Assembly: GCA_019787685.1 (NCBI GenBank)
Contig: JAHNUO010000005.1
Span: 992,001-1,056,000 of the forward strand
Reading direction: 5' to 3'
DNA from: Chiua virens
Lineage: Eukaryota > Basidiomycota > Agaricomycetes > Boletales > Boletaceae
Length of the DNA: 64,000 bases
In this document: piece by piece, positions 11,807 through 22,341 of the stretch
Layout of the letters: every line of letters starts with the position of its first letter
How positions within the stretch are numbered: position 1 is the stretch's first letter
Notes under the pieces: model-generated
Databases searched by the model: none
Seen by the model: only the letters and a program-made list of their open reading frames with translations
Told to the model about the DNA's origin: nothing
Program-made: the position numbers and the translations under genes

Positions 11807-12769
11807 ATGCTGCCCAAGTTTGCAAATCCGCATTTGCTGCCGCAGGACGTAGAAGCTACCACACGCGCAGAAATCGCCCAACAACGTGGGTTGACTTGCG
11901 TTGCTCATGACACAGACGTTGAGGGTCACACCCTCAAACGCGACCTAGACAACTTGCTTCGAAACACCTGGGCAGACGCCCTTGCGGATGTCTACTGCCC
12001 GTCAAGAAATAGGAAACATCGGAAGATAGCGGAACGTCCTGGGGTAATGGACGATCTGCCATTAGTGGAATTTCGCCTTCTATCCAGTATGAAACAACCA
12101 CAACAGCTCTCTCTAGATCCAAAGCCACCTCCCCCGTCTACGTATGTACCTCCTACCTCCGAGTGTTCCGGAATATTTTATTATGCTATCAGCTCGAGAG
12201 CGCCCGATTGCGAAGATAGCGAGATGCAAGCTGAGACGCGTAGAAAACGCGCGTTTTCTGTCGCAGTGGACTTCGAGAACTTACGAGTGGCGGTCGTTTC
12301 GACACGACCGGTGGTTCCCAATGTTGTACTTCTTGCTATAACGGTTGTGTCTGTTGTTTCTGAAACGTCCCCATTTCCACAGACTCCTATCGTTGAAGCC
12401 AAGATGTCACTTACTGATACGCCATCTGCTCGGCTCCTACCTCCTTTGCTTATCACTGAAGAGTTTCGCGTGGATAAGACGGACCTGCGAGTTAGTCGAC
12501 AATTACGAGTTGATACAAGTCCCACAGCGTCACCCCACGAGCTCCAGCCGTCTCGGTTTGTCTTGCCTGTGGCGTCTGTGGCCGATATTAAAAGAATGCC
12601 AGGCAAGAAACGTCGAAAGTCCGTCAAAGAGAGACCACCTCCTGCTTATTGGAGACCATCGTCCGACATGCGAGGAAAGTGTATGGGATATGGATTAGGT
12701 TATCCTTGTAACTGGGCCCCTAATCGCCCGTATGTGCGGGATACGATGAAAAAGGGAGTTGAATCCTAA
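11807..12769 (+). CDS. Unknown basic protein
   Basis: An open frame of 320 codons that I do not recognise. The N-terminus has no signal peptide. The middle is low in motifs, and the C-terminus is basic (MPGKKRRKSVKERPPP) and ends with a YWRP...GYGLGYPCNW segment and YVRDTMKKGV, which looks like a conserved tail. Two in-frame stretches look like short introns: 12142-12192 (51 bp, GTATGT...CAG) and, weaker, 12323-12382 (60 bp, GTTGTA...CAG). If both are removed the protein is about 283 aa. It is divergent from the NIFK-like gene over 83 bp. No function is proposed. Confidence 0.65.
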   Translation: MLPKFANPHLLPQDVEATTRAEIAQQRGLTCVAHDTDVEGHTLKRDLDNLLRNTWADALADVYCPSRNRKHRKIAERPGVMDDLPLVEFRLLSSMKQPQQLSLDPKPPPPSTYVPPTSECSGIFYYAISSRAPDCEDSEMQAETRRKRAFSVAVDFENLRVAVVSTRPVVPNVVLLAITVVSVVSETSPFPQTPIVEAKMSLTDTPSARLLPPLLITEEFRVDKTDLRVSRQLRVDTSPTASPHELQPSRFVLPVASVADIKRMPGKKRRKSVKERPPPAYWRPSSDMRGKCMGYGLGYPCNWAPNRPYVRDTMKKGVES

Positions 12770-12853
12770 CGTGTCTTTGAACATGTCATGCTGTGCAGAC
12801 AAAGTAAATGTCAGAATGACATCACTACTACTCCTTGCACTACGACCAACATA

Positions 12854-13587
12854 ATGTCCGGCGCACACGTCCTCCCTGACCTTCCTTACAGCAACGATGC
12901 ACTCGAGCCATACATCATCGCGGAGATTATGAGGCTCCACCATGACAAGCACCATAAGACGTATGTAGATGCGCTCAACGCAGCAGAGAACAACTATGCC
13001 AGAGCGGGCACCCCTAAAGAGCGCATCGCCCTACAGTCTGCCATTCGTTTCAACGGTGGTGGTCATATCAACCATTCTCTCTTCTGGAAGAACCTCTCCT
13101 CCGCCCCCGATGGCACGCACGCTAAAGGGAAGGGCGGCATTCTAGGGGATGGTCCCCTAAAAGACGCCATTGGGCGTAACTTTGGCTCCCTCGAGGATTT
13201 CATCAAGGAGTTTAACTCTACTGCCGCCGCTATTCAGGGTTCTGGCTGGTGCTGGCTTGTACGTTTCCTATTACAGTGTTCTGGCTCCCCGTTTTCACCC
13301 TTCTGTTCCAGGGCTGGAATCCCAAGACCAAGGTTCTTGATGCGATTACTACAGCCAATCAAGATCCTCTTCTTAGTCATGTACCCATCATCGGGATCGA
13401 TGTTTGGGAGCATGCGTACTATTTGCAGTACTTCAATGACAGAGGTGCAGTGAGTGACATGAGACCTACGTCGTGCTAATCTAATCCGCCTGTGACTCGT
13501 TAGTATCTTCGCAAGATCTGGAACATCGTCAACTGGGAGGAGGGCGAAGCGCGTTACAAGGATGCAGTGTCTGGCTCCAAGTTGTAA
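12854..13587 (+). CDS. SOD2: Superoxide dismutase, Fe/Mn family
   Basis: Three exons (12854-13258, 13312-13449, 13504-13587) give 208 aa. It converts superoxide to peroxide and oxygen. Metal ligands are visible: His29 in [11 protein letters not shown], His74 in [11 protein letters not shown], and the Asp and His of the family signature [14 protein letters not shown] opens the mature fold at once, so there is no room for a mitochondrial presequence if translation starts at 12854. That suggests a cytosolic Mn-SOD, as known in several fungi. An in-frame ATG at 12788 would add 22 residues, too few basic residues for a convincing transit peptide. The symbol is by family only. Confidence 0.93.
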
Positions 13588-14143
13588 ATGTAAGAATATA
13601 CGTAAGAAATGCCTGTTGTATTTGTATCATGTATTCTGACAGTAGTTCGAATGCTGTATCAAGTATTGTTTCTCTCCGCAATCCACTCGATCGGTCACTT
13701 GAATTGGGAAATTACTGTAATGTATGGGAGAATTGGCGGGCGGCCGTCGAGGTATCATTAATGTCGGCGATATTTCTGCTTCATGAGCCCGACTGAGAAT
13801 GTATTTGCCAAGTAAGACCTGTCCACCCGACCGCCTTCTTTCCGCAGTGTTCCGTTACCCGTTGCAGTTGCGCCGCATCAAGTACTTCAAGTCACTGCCA
13901 CATACGGATATTACGATCAAAGTTAGCCACATCTCTGCCATGATACGTTCAGAGAAGATACCTCCTTTAGGAGTCCTCCCCCACACGGAATTACCTCCGC
14001 TGATGGGCTCTTGCGACCGTCGGTCAAGAGACTAAAAAGGGCTGAGCGTGTGTCCATATCATACACGTCGAGGTATGCCACTCCAGAGAATATTTCAAGC
14101 CTCTCTCAGGACTACACAGCATATACCGTATATTTGAGTCGGG
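13588..14143. other. Intergenic region upstream of the epimerase gene
   Basis: 556 bp with the SOD 3' flank and the promoter side of the next plus-strand gene. One plus-strand frame of 78 codons (13799-14035) has no recognisable features. Nothing else is seen. Confidence 0.4.
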
Positions 14144-15196
14144 ATGAAGATCGCCGTGACCGGCTGTAACGGCGCCGTTGGCCAGCGTGTTGTCCTATGG
14201 GCCCTCCGCACAGGCCATGTCGTGGTTGGCATCGACAACGTCGTCAAGGACAACGTCCCGTTCCGCCGCGACCCCCAATTTACGTTTCTTGCTATCGATT
14301 TGACCGGTTTCGAAGAGACGCTCCAGGCGTTGGAGGGATGCGACGCCGTCGTGCAGCTCGCCGCCATCCGCCAGCCGTTCGACTATAAAGTCAAGACGCA
14401 CAATTGGTGAGACTTTAGTTACCCGATATCATTCTGCGTGCCGTCGCCGATGCGCGGCGCGCCTCTCATATATGACTTCACAGCAATGTGGTGATCTCCT
14501 GGAACGTGTTACGCGCGGCTGCAGAAGTGCGTCATCTCGTATCCTATGGGAATGCGTTCCAGCCCTAGAGCGTGTTCCATAGCTAGGGATAGAACGCGTA
14601 GCGCAAGCATCGTCTGTCAATGTCTTGCGGGCCATTTACAGCGTTAAACCCCAGTTCGAGTATTTCCCAATCGACGAACTTCACCCGACGCTCCCCGACG
14701 AACCATATGGACTGTCGAAATTGTGAAAACATTTTGTTTCTGTTTTGAGAATGGTATCAAACTCATGGACGATGTGTACACCCGCAGAGTTGCCGAGATG
14801 CAAGCCGATACGATCGTCCGAAGATACCCAAAGATGCGAGTGGCAAGCCTCCGGCTCCACTTCTCAGTCCCAACAAGGGCTCAAGCTTACAAGAAAGATT
14901 ACGAGCGTGTAAAGGGTGACCTCTGGAGTTACGTTCAAGAAGACTCGGGGGCCGAGGCCTTTATAAGGGCGATAACAATGGAGAATGATGAATGGAGGGG
15001 GCATGAGAAGTTCTTCATCGTTGCGCCTCGGGTTGCGGCCGACGAAGATTGGTTGGAGCTAAAGGAAGCGTACTTTGCAAATGTTCCAGTAAACGAAGAA
15101 TGGGTAAAGCATGATGACAAGGGTTTTTTCGACTGCAGTAAAGCAGAGCGCTTTTTCGGATGGGTTCATATGGACTACGATAACATCGTGAACTAG
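14144..15196 (+). CDS. NAD(P)-dependent epimerase/dehydratase (extended SDR)
   Basis: Four exons (14144-14406, 14484-14530, 14587-14722, 14788-15196) give 284 aa. The Rossmann motif TGCNGAVGQ (TGxxGxxG) is at the very N-terminus. An NAD-type acidic residue lies in VVGIDNV, VVQLAAIRQP follows, and the catalytic YxxxK is in YGLSKL. These mark an extended short-chain dehydrogenase acting on a sugar nucleotide or similar substrate, which cannot be named from sequence. The C-terminal region has RRYPKMRVASLRLH and the substrate-side KHDDKGFFDCSKAERFFGW. The expected soluble location is cytosol. It converges on NPR3 with only 62 bp between stops, so the 3' UTRs probably overlap. Confidence 0.9.
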
Positions 15197-15258
15197 AACC
15201 CCAAATATGTAATTAGGAAGTTATGCTGGATGTAGAAATGTTTGCAACTGTGCAAGAG

Positions 15259-17686
15259 TTAGCCCGAAAAATATTTTAAGCAGCGAAGAGGACGGACATA
15301 TTCCTCATAATGATGTAATACTTCGCGAAGTTGCTTCCTTGAAATCTCTGCCCGATAGAGAATCTCATCGTCAGTCCGCTTCCCGTCAAAGTATTGGTTG
15401 ATTCTGCAAAACAAGTAGGTTAGGCCGTCCAACTCTTCGAGGCCAATTACTTACAACTCAAATCGCTTTGCGATACATTCATCCTTTCCCTCTGACATCA
15501 CAGCAAGCCACTTCCGCTCAAGTGGTGATGCCGTTCCAGGATCACTTATCATAGACGGAGATACAGTGTCCTCGGCAGTTCCCCATCCAATATTATCCTC
15601 ATCCGATTCTTCGGTGACGTCTTCATCGTCCCTTGCCTTCTCCACGTATGAGCCAGCGACCTCGCTAGCTAGCTCTGATTCCACCGAAGGCATGCGCCGA
15701 GTGTAACGTCGGGCGCTCTTGGGTGAAAATGGCAACCATGCAACGCTAGGATGCCCAGATCGTTTATCTGTGGGTGATTCAGACTCGAGAGATTGACTTG
15801 GCCGGCGTCCACGAACGTGGCGGCCGCCGAATCGCTCCAGTTTCCGTTCATGCGCTTCACGGACACGAATTTTGAGTTCAGAGGTCGCGACGATCCGTAC
15901 ATGGAGATGAAGGGTAAGCACGAGGTCATGTTTTAGCATCCAAAGAACGACGTCGTGATACAAAGGAACATGTTCTTTTGAGCGGACAACAGCGGCAAAA
16001 AAATGGGTGTCGGCTGCCGAGATAGGTTGCCAGAAGAGACGGAAGGGGCGGAACGATAGCTTGAGGAAACACCTCTTTAAATCCAGTGGATAATCGAGAC
16101 AATCTGGATGTGGCAGATTGAGGCGGATGTATTTTCTCCCAAGAAAGGTACGTACGGAGCGTTAAACTTGGGAGGGAGGGAGAAGATCGTCTTCAAACCA
16201 CTGTGAACAACATCCACAAGTTTTGCTCGCCTGTGTTGGACAAGCCAACGAACTGCTGGAAATACTTCAGATTCTAGGTCCCAGTCCAGGAGGCTCGCCA
16301 TATCTGCCAACCTGCAAGACGTCAATGTGATGAGTGATCAAATCAGAGAAGACGAACGTACGAAAGAGTGACAGAGGCAGTTTCCAGAAACTTGATCAAC
16401 CGGTCTGCGTGATCCCTTTCGTCAGGTCTTACATGAGGGCCCCTGAGGTTCGTGTATGGGTCGAGAGCATCATCAGCATCGAGAAGAAGTAGACTCTTCC
16501 ATGGAGCTAGTGCAGGAAGATGCCAGCCAGAACCAAAGTCGCGACCCCATACCCTTTCCTCGTCCTCGTCTTCTCGATGGTCCACAAAGTCAAGCTCGTA
16601 TTCTTCTTCATTATGAAGGAGGTGGTCTAAATAAGGTGGAAGTTGCAATTCCAAGGGAAGATTATTGAGTGTGATGCATGCCATTGTGGATGACTTTATA
16701 GATTCGAAAAGCATCTTCATGGCGGCCGCGATTGAAGATACTTGAAGCGCATGTGAAACATACTCCGAGAACGCTTCACCTAGTGATGTCAGTACTTTGA
16801 CAAACTAGGTTACCCAAATTTCATACCTTTGGCCATGGATTCGGCCTCCAAGGTACCCAGGATGTCGCATTCTGCTTCTACAAAGTTATAAAGTACCTGT
16901 TCTTGAAACAGTACCGCTGTGACCGTGAATGCGATCTGCTCATAGATCACTTGGAAATACTTGGCGATTTTGCTAAATGCTGACGACGAAGGATCAGGCA
17001 GATCCAGCACCAGAACGAAATGAAACATGTGTAGCCACGAATTATGACTCGGAGGCGTAGGACGCACTTCAGCACTGATTGACCTCTCGGATTTATTATC
17101 GTCCGTATCACGATTTCGAGAACCCCTCCCCCTGGAGCTGGACTTGCTTTTCTCGGATTTAAAGCGCCACGTCCCATCGTCTTCTGCTGAGACTGGGTGA
17201 CCAATAAATGCTAGGTCGTCGATGAGAAGCTCGAATCTTTGATGGCATAGGGCTCGTTGCGGACACAACATCTTGGACAAAAATTGCGCCGGATAACCCA
17301 AGATGCTGTGGTATTCGTCGGCCACTACGCTTTCCTCGTATTCGTCATCAAACGAGTCCCCTCTGGTGGGCGAATTGCGGCTAGACGATGGTGTGTTTCT
17401 GGAAAAGGACCTCGCTCGATCATGTATTCCAGACGGCATTCCCCATACGTAATCGTCCGCATCCTGTAGAAGTTCCTGGTGGGTGTGACTACTTCGCTCG
17501 GTGCCGGTGGGGGTGTCATTATGATGAGCTGCCCTCCAAGGATTGTCGAGCTCTGATCCGCAGACTTGCGGTAATGGACGAATGAGCCTGGAGGAGGACT
17601 GGGGAACTGGCGGCCATCTGAATACAACACTAGGGTCCTTTTGCGGACGAGTTGACGAGTAAAAGAGATAAGAGGGTCTCTGCCAT
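15259..17686 (-). CDS. NPR3: Nitrogen permease regulator Npr3 (SEACIT/GATOR1 subunit)
   Basis: Five exons (16827-17686, 16362-16779, 16156-16311, 15455-16072, 15259-15403) give about 731 aa. Npr3 with Npr2 and Iml1 restrains TORC1 when nitrogen is short, at the vacuole. Visible are MAETLLSLLLVNSSAK, FRWPPVP, SELDNPWRAAHH, ILGYPAQFLSKMLCP, FELLIDDLAFIGHPVS, MFHFVLVLDLPDPSS, YEQIAFTVTAVLFQEQVLYN, and a C-terminal winged-helix part (YRAEISRKQLREVLHHYE). After codon 15 the frame is kept only if one A of the run at 17639-17642 is ignored. A different 138-codon frame starting at 17738 overlaps this exon and should not be annotated. The rest of the frame is clean. Confidence 0.92.
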
Positions 17687-17957
17687 CTGGGTCTTCACGG
17701 AGCCCTAAGTGATCAATCAGACACCGCGCGGGTAGCATGGCTGGTCCTACTAAACGCGCCTTTAGTCGTGGTGTTTGGAAGTAAGTCCTGGAATCGTAGT
17801 AGTAATTGATCTGAAAGGGAGGTACTTATTCGCGAATAATACACACTTGAGCTCGACTTGGGAGTTGTCAACGTTCATCTCTTGAAAAGGAAATCAGTAG
17901 TACTGAATCCATGCCTTGGCTGGACGCGACTTTGTTCCGCTTCTAACGCTGCCAGTG
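17687..17957. promoter_or_regulatory. Divergent promoter region NPR3 / alpha-beta hydrolase
   Basis: 271 bp separate the two divergent ATGs. I cannot name specific factor sites. Confidence 0.35.
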
Positions 17958-18783
17958 ATGGCGGCCACATTTCAAGATGAAGTTATTCCGCTGAGGACGG
18001 GTGTTGCGCTCGAAGTCGTCACCTCGCGACCCAAGCGGGAAGACCGGTGCACGCGAGTTGCATTCTGCCTCCATCCATGGTCACGACTTGGTGGAAGTAT
18101 GCACAATCCGTGAGTGCCACGGCACTATGGGCTGCCGTCCTCGTTACTAGCCCGAGACATGATGTACAGGATTGTCCAGACCATCGTTGAGTTGTTGCAA
18201 GACAATGATATCTATGTGGTCTATTACAATTCTCGGGGTGTTGGGAAGTCGACTGGCTGGCCCTCGTTCACGGGCAAGACGGAGGGTGGCGATTTGGAAG
18301 CATTGGTTCAGCATTTTTTGGAGAAACACTCGCACGTCAATGATGTGACCTTTATTGTGCGTCGCCTCCAACCGTGTCTGTACACCTTGCGTCTAACTGA
18401 AGCGATAGGGATATTCCCATGGTTCGCTGATAGTGACACTCCATCCCGTATTGCCCTTGCCAATCAAGACTTCCTATATGCTACTCTCGTATCCTCTCGG
18501 ACCAAGGACGCTGTTGACTATGTTTAACTCAGAAATGTACTCTTCCGCACTGACGACTTTGCTGCGCGATGCTCGCGTCCGGTTGCTCGTCGTTCACGGA
18601 AACTGGGATATATTTACGAGCCAGTCCCAGTATGAGACCTGGACCGAGTCGCTCGAGACAGCGGAGGGTCTCTCAGCGGAGCTGAGGATAGTGACGGTGC
18701 CTGGTGCAGGTCATTTTTGGCACACGGGCACGAGAGCTACGTTGAAGGACACGTTGGAGGCATGGGTTTCTTCAAGAAGTTGA
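17958..18783 (+). CDS. Alpha/beta hydrolase fold protein
   Basis: Three exons (17958-18109, 18170-18356, 18409-18783) give 237 aa. The nucleophile elbow is GYSHGS (GxSxG), created exactly at the start of exon 3. YYNSRGVGKSTGWPSFTG is the oxyanion/loop region after strand 4, VHGNWDIFTS supplies the acid, and VPGAGHFW supplies the catalytic His. The small size and the CLHPWSRLGGSMHNP region match cytosolic COG2945-like alpha/beta hydrolases. The substrate is unknown. A decayed copy follows 0.4 kb downstream. Introns are GT-AG. Confidence 0.88.
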
Positions 18784-19191
18784 TGTATATCACAGAGTTA
18801 TGTTCAATGGTCACTGCCAGGATCACGATTGCTTCACTTCATCGCCTGATCGATTTCGCGCTGACCGTGTTTCATCATATTTCTTTCACAGCTTCTGTCA
18901 TCTTGAAGGTGAGGTGGCCCCTTCCGCGTCTACTGGCACTCCCGCTCCCAACTCTCGTAGCTCACAGCCTCACGCTGGGCATGCGTACGAAGTTGGCGGA
19001 GGTCCCTATATTCGGGTCGTGTAGCACAGTCCCATCGGGGTGGACTCTGCATTTTGGTTGCAGGTCTAACTTTCAATTATGCAGATTCTGCATGCGGGTA
19101 TACATGGCCCAAAGGGTGCGACGGCAAAGACAGCAGACGACAAAGTCCTGAGACTCTCAGACATTCGGAACCAGAAAAGGAAACCTGTAGC
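18784..19191. other. Spacer between the hydrolase and its dead copy
   Basis: Plus-strand frames here (for example 18717-19151) have no domain. A short similarity (CACTGCCAGG near 18814 and near 20046) suggests that part of the 3' flank was copied with the gene. Confidence 0.4.
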
Positions 19192-19985
19192 GGGACCACA
19201 TCTCACTACGCCACCCTGAAGACAGGTGTTACGCTCCAAGTCGCCATCTCACGGCCCAGCCAGGAAATGCAGTGGTTCCAATTCGGACTCGGCGAAGGTA
19301 TGTATAATCCGTGAGTGCAACGTGCTCCAGCTGTATTTCTGCCCTCGTAAATCACTCGACTGGCACAGGACTATCCGGACTATCCTCGAGTTGTTGCGAG
19401 ACAATGATATCTATGTGATCTAATACAATTCTCCGGGCGTCGGAGGCTCGACCGGCTTGCCCTCATTTACAGGCAAATCGGAAAGTTACGATTTGAAGGC
19501 GCTGATGGTGTATTCTTCAGAGAGACACCCGCATGTCAACGACGTGACCTTCATCGTGCGCCGACCGCGAACTTGTCTGCATGTGCTTGCGCTAGGGATA
19601 CTCTCATGGCTCACTGGCAGTGACACTCCACCCTGTATTGCCCTCGCACATCATCAGGACTTCTTATGTGCTGCTGTCATACCCTCTCGGACCAAGGGGG
19701 TTGTTGACCATGCTTCATTCGGATACGTATTCTTCAGCACTAGGGAGACACTATTGTGTAATCCTCGCCCCGGTTGCTGAAGCGCAGATCATTCATGGAG
19801 ACTTGATATGTTTACAAACCGGGAGTACATTTCCTGGCCATACAGACTCGAGGGGATGAGGCTGGGTCTCACAGCGCAATTGAAATTAGTGTGTTGGTGG
19901 CGTGTGCAACTCATTTTTGGGACACGGAGGCATCGGCGAGAGCTATGCTCAGGGACACGTTGAAGGCATCATGGGGTTTGTCCGA
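19192..19985 (+). pseudogene. Decayed tandem copy of the alpha/beta hydrolase
   Basis: This segment aligns by eye with the whole neighbouring hydrolase gene, introns included. Exon 1 keeps GVTLQVAISRPS and the same donor context ATCC/GTGAGTGC. Exon 2 keeps ELLRDNDIYVI, then TAC has become TAA (19422-19424), and TGLPSFTGKSE and HPHVNDVTFI follow. Exon 3 keeps the downstream PLGPRGLLTML, but the GYSHG elbow is lost (GILSW in the open frame). The ATG position reads GGG. Several small indels occur later, and the C-terminal TCATTTTTGGGACACGG matches the VPGAGHFW region. It is not translatable as a hydrolase. Confidence 0.85.
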
Positions 19986-20172
19986 GAAGTTGATGGGATA
20001 TCATGTACAGGCTCAATAGGTACTATAATGACATTCAATAAAGGGGCACTGCCAGGGTCATAAAAGCAGGACGTTACCCGGAGACGGTTGGATTGTCTCG
20101 CTTTGAGCGGCAACTGCAACCATCGTCCTGACCACACTTTCTCACTTTCTTTCGCAGATACACAAGTTTGTA

Positions 20173-20197
20173 TCTTTCTTTCTTTCTTTCTTTTTTC
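20173..20197 (+). repeat. CTTT microsatellite / pyrimidine tract
   Basis: A run of CTTT units ending in a T6 run lies just before the first exon of the Ser/Pro-rich gene, probably in its 5' UTR or core promoter. Pyrimidine tracts just upstream of starts are common in basidiomycete promoters. Confidence 0.7.
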
Positions 20198-20219
20198 TTG
20201 AGCTCCAGGAGAGTGCGAG

Positions 20220-21788
20220 ATGTCAGTTGCCGTTTCGCCTCGCTCTTTCATCAGATGATCTCGTGCTAACCGTGTCTCGTTCTTTACAGGCCTCTGCCCG
20301 ACGAGAGACCACGCCAGAGTGTCGCTAATCTCATCGGTCGCTTCGAGCAGCAGGGAAAACGGCAGGCTCCGCCTACGGTCCCTGTGGTTCCACGTAGCTC
20401 CAGCGTCTCATCACAAATAGCCGGCGATGCTGCGAAAGAAGAAGTGAAAGAGAAGCGGGAATGGCCACCCAATTCCGTGGTGTCTGCTGATATTAAGCCA
20501 GCTGCAACCACGCTCTTCAGTTCGTCTTCGCCTAGCATGTCCAAGTCTCCCGTCATTAGCCCTCAGCCCATCCCCGACACCGCCGCACCAGCGGACATAC
20601 CCACCACTCCGACCCCTGTATCACCAGAGCCAGTAAACCCCCCTTTGTCCAAAGGAAAAGCTGTCCCTACTGGAAAGTCGACATCAACAGCGGGCACGCG
20701 TCGGGTCATGGCGTCCCCTGCAAAATCTCGTTCCTCCGCCTTCACAACTCTTCTACTAAGTCTGCAGCTAGCTCACCACCCCCAAAGACATCTCTCCAGA
20801 CGTCTGTTTCACAACCTCTCCGGTCCCAACATACTGGCCACTCCGTTACATCAAATTCTTCCACGACACGTCAAGCCCGGTCCGTTCCTAGAACAGCCCC
20901 ATCGACCCCCTCACGTCCGAAGTCATCAACTGCACACCATCAGTCCTGTTACAAGACCGAAGACGCCGTCATCCGGTCTGTTCGCTCCTACTGCTGCGTC
21001 ACTGGCGCGTTCTCGCAATGCTCCACCACCACCCCCGCCGCCCGTCAAGAAGATGACACTGAGTAGCGATGTGGCAGAGAGGCTTAGCAAGCCTACTGCT
21101 GCATCAGTTATCCAAAGCGCGCATGCCAGTTTCTGTCCCGAGCCCTGCAAGAGTGACTAAATCTACTTCCGCTGGTGCTCCCTCGACACCTCGAGGACAG
21201 TCGAAGCTAAAGGCTGGACGTACCCCCACTAGACCCAAGGAGGGCGATGCACAGGAGGATGTCAGATCGAGTCCTTCGGTCGTCTCCGAGCCCTGCGGTG
21301 ATTCGGACAAGCTTGTGGCTGATCGCGTAGAGAACGGCCATCCATCAGGGACTGCTGCCGTTTTGGATGCGGGTTCACCAGAAGAGACGCATGGCCACTC
21401 GGAAGTTCTCAGCGAAGCCACGCACGATCCTGCAGCCGAGGAAAATGTGCACTCTGATCCTGAAGCTCATTCTGAGCAGCAGGCAGGTGGATACCCCGCC
21501 GAAGAAGAGACCCACAATCACGAACACGTCACTGAGAACGTTCCAGAGGAAGAGGCTGCCGGTGCTCATGAGCAAGTCCATGTGGACGCTCGCGATGATA
21601 CTGTCTCTGAGCCCACTGAACCACACGTTGAAGTCATCGGCAATGGTGATAGTGTTAATGTTGAACCCACTGTTACCGGAAATGATATCGAAGATATTGT
21701 CAAGTTGCTTGAAGGCGGTCCAAAACCGCGTCCGCAGAGTATCGTCAGCATTCCTGACGAGGAGGGGGTCATTACGGACGGGGACTGA
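20220..21788 (+). CDS. Ser/Pro/Thr-rich protein of unknown function, frame broken
   Basis: A low-complexity protein of about 500 aa. The first recognisable block is PLPDERPRQSVANLIGRFEQQ, right after an acceptor at 20289. With a GTCAGT donor at 20222 the ATG would be formed across the intron (AT at 20220-20221 plus G at 20290), which is a hypothesis. Then come basic Ser/Pro stretches, APPPPPPVKKMTLSSDVAERL, and an acidic Glu/His-rich C-terminus ending NDIEDIVKLLEGGPKPRPQ and SIVSIPDEEG. Three changes of frame are needed, near 20725-20757, near 20940 and near 21105-21150, with no credible introns there. It may be a cytoskeleton- or cortex-associated scaffold, but nothing proves it. Confidence 0.55.
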
Positions 21789-22341
21789 GTGCGTGCCCAG
21801 CCGGCTTTCTTACATATCTGGAAGATATACAGAAATTTGTCTGTCCATGTGCATACCGTTGGTGGTGAGTCAATTCATTGTCATTGGTTTCTATGGTGCT
21901 TCTGATGTACATCACAAATAACTTCTAGGACGCTCCTTCATTTTAGTCATTCACAGTTACGATCGTTTAGTTCCGCGATGATATTTGCTGCTGCGGTTTT
22001 CTGACTCCTCATATATTGTCTGTTTTGGTCCTTTGTCGCTCGAGAGTTTACCCATCAATCATTCCAATCACTTCTTACGACATAGTTCGGAGATCACTCG
22101 ATTTCATCTGTATGCTGAGTCTCGCAAACATCTCATTAGTTTACATCGGAAGACTGGTTGTGATACAACATCGATAATACTAGGTCTGTCAGGAAAACAT
22201 GATGAAAAGAACTTCGTAGCAACGGTATGTAACTGTAGCAATGAGGTAACTTAGAGACAACAAGAAGCGGTATTCAATAGCATGATCAGAACCGAAAGCA
22301 TCGAGACGTGGATTTATAGAACAAGAATAAGACAGCATGCC
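21789..22341. other. Convergent 3' flanks, no gene seen
   Basis: 553 bp between the stop of the Ser/Pro-rich gene and the stop of the SRA gene. Short frames only. Confidence 0.45.

Noticed and set aside
17325..17738. 138-codon minus-strand frame overlapping NPR3 exon 1
   Set aside because: The NPR3 frame through the same bases matches family motifs (MAETLL, FRWPP, SELDNPWR). The overlapping frame has none and exists because of the extra base.
20230..20289. AT-AG intron after CGCTCTTTCATCAG
   Set aside because: It would be 35 nt with a non-consensus donor; the GTCAGT donor at 20222 is more credible.
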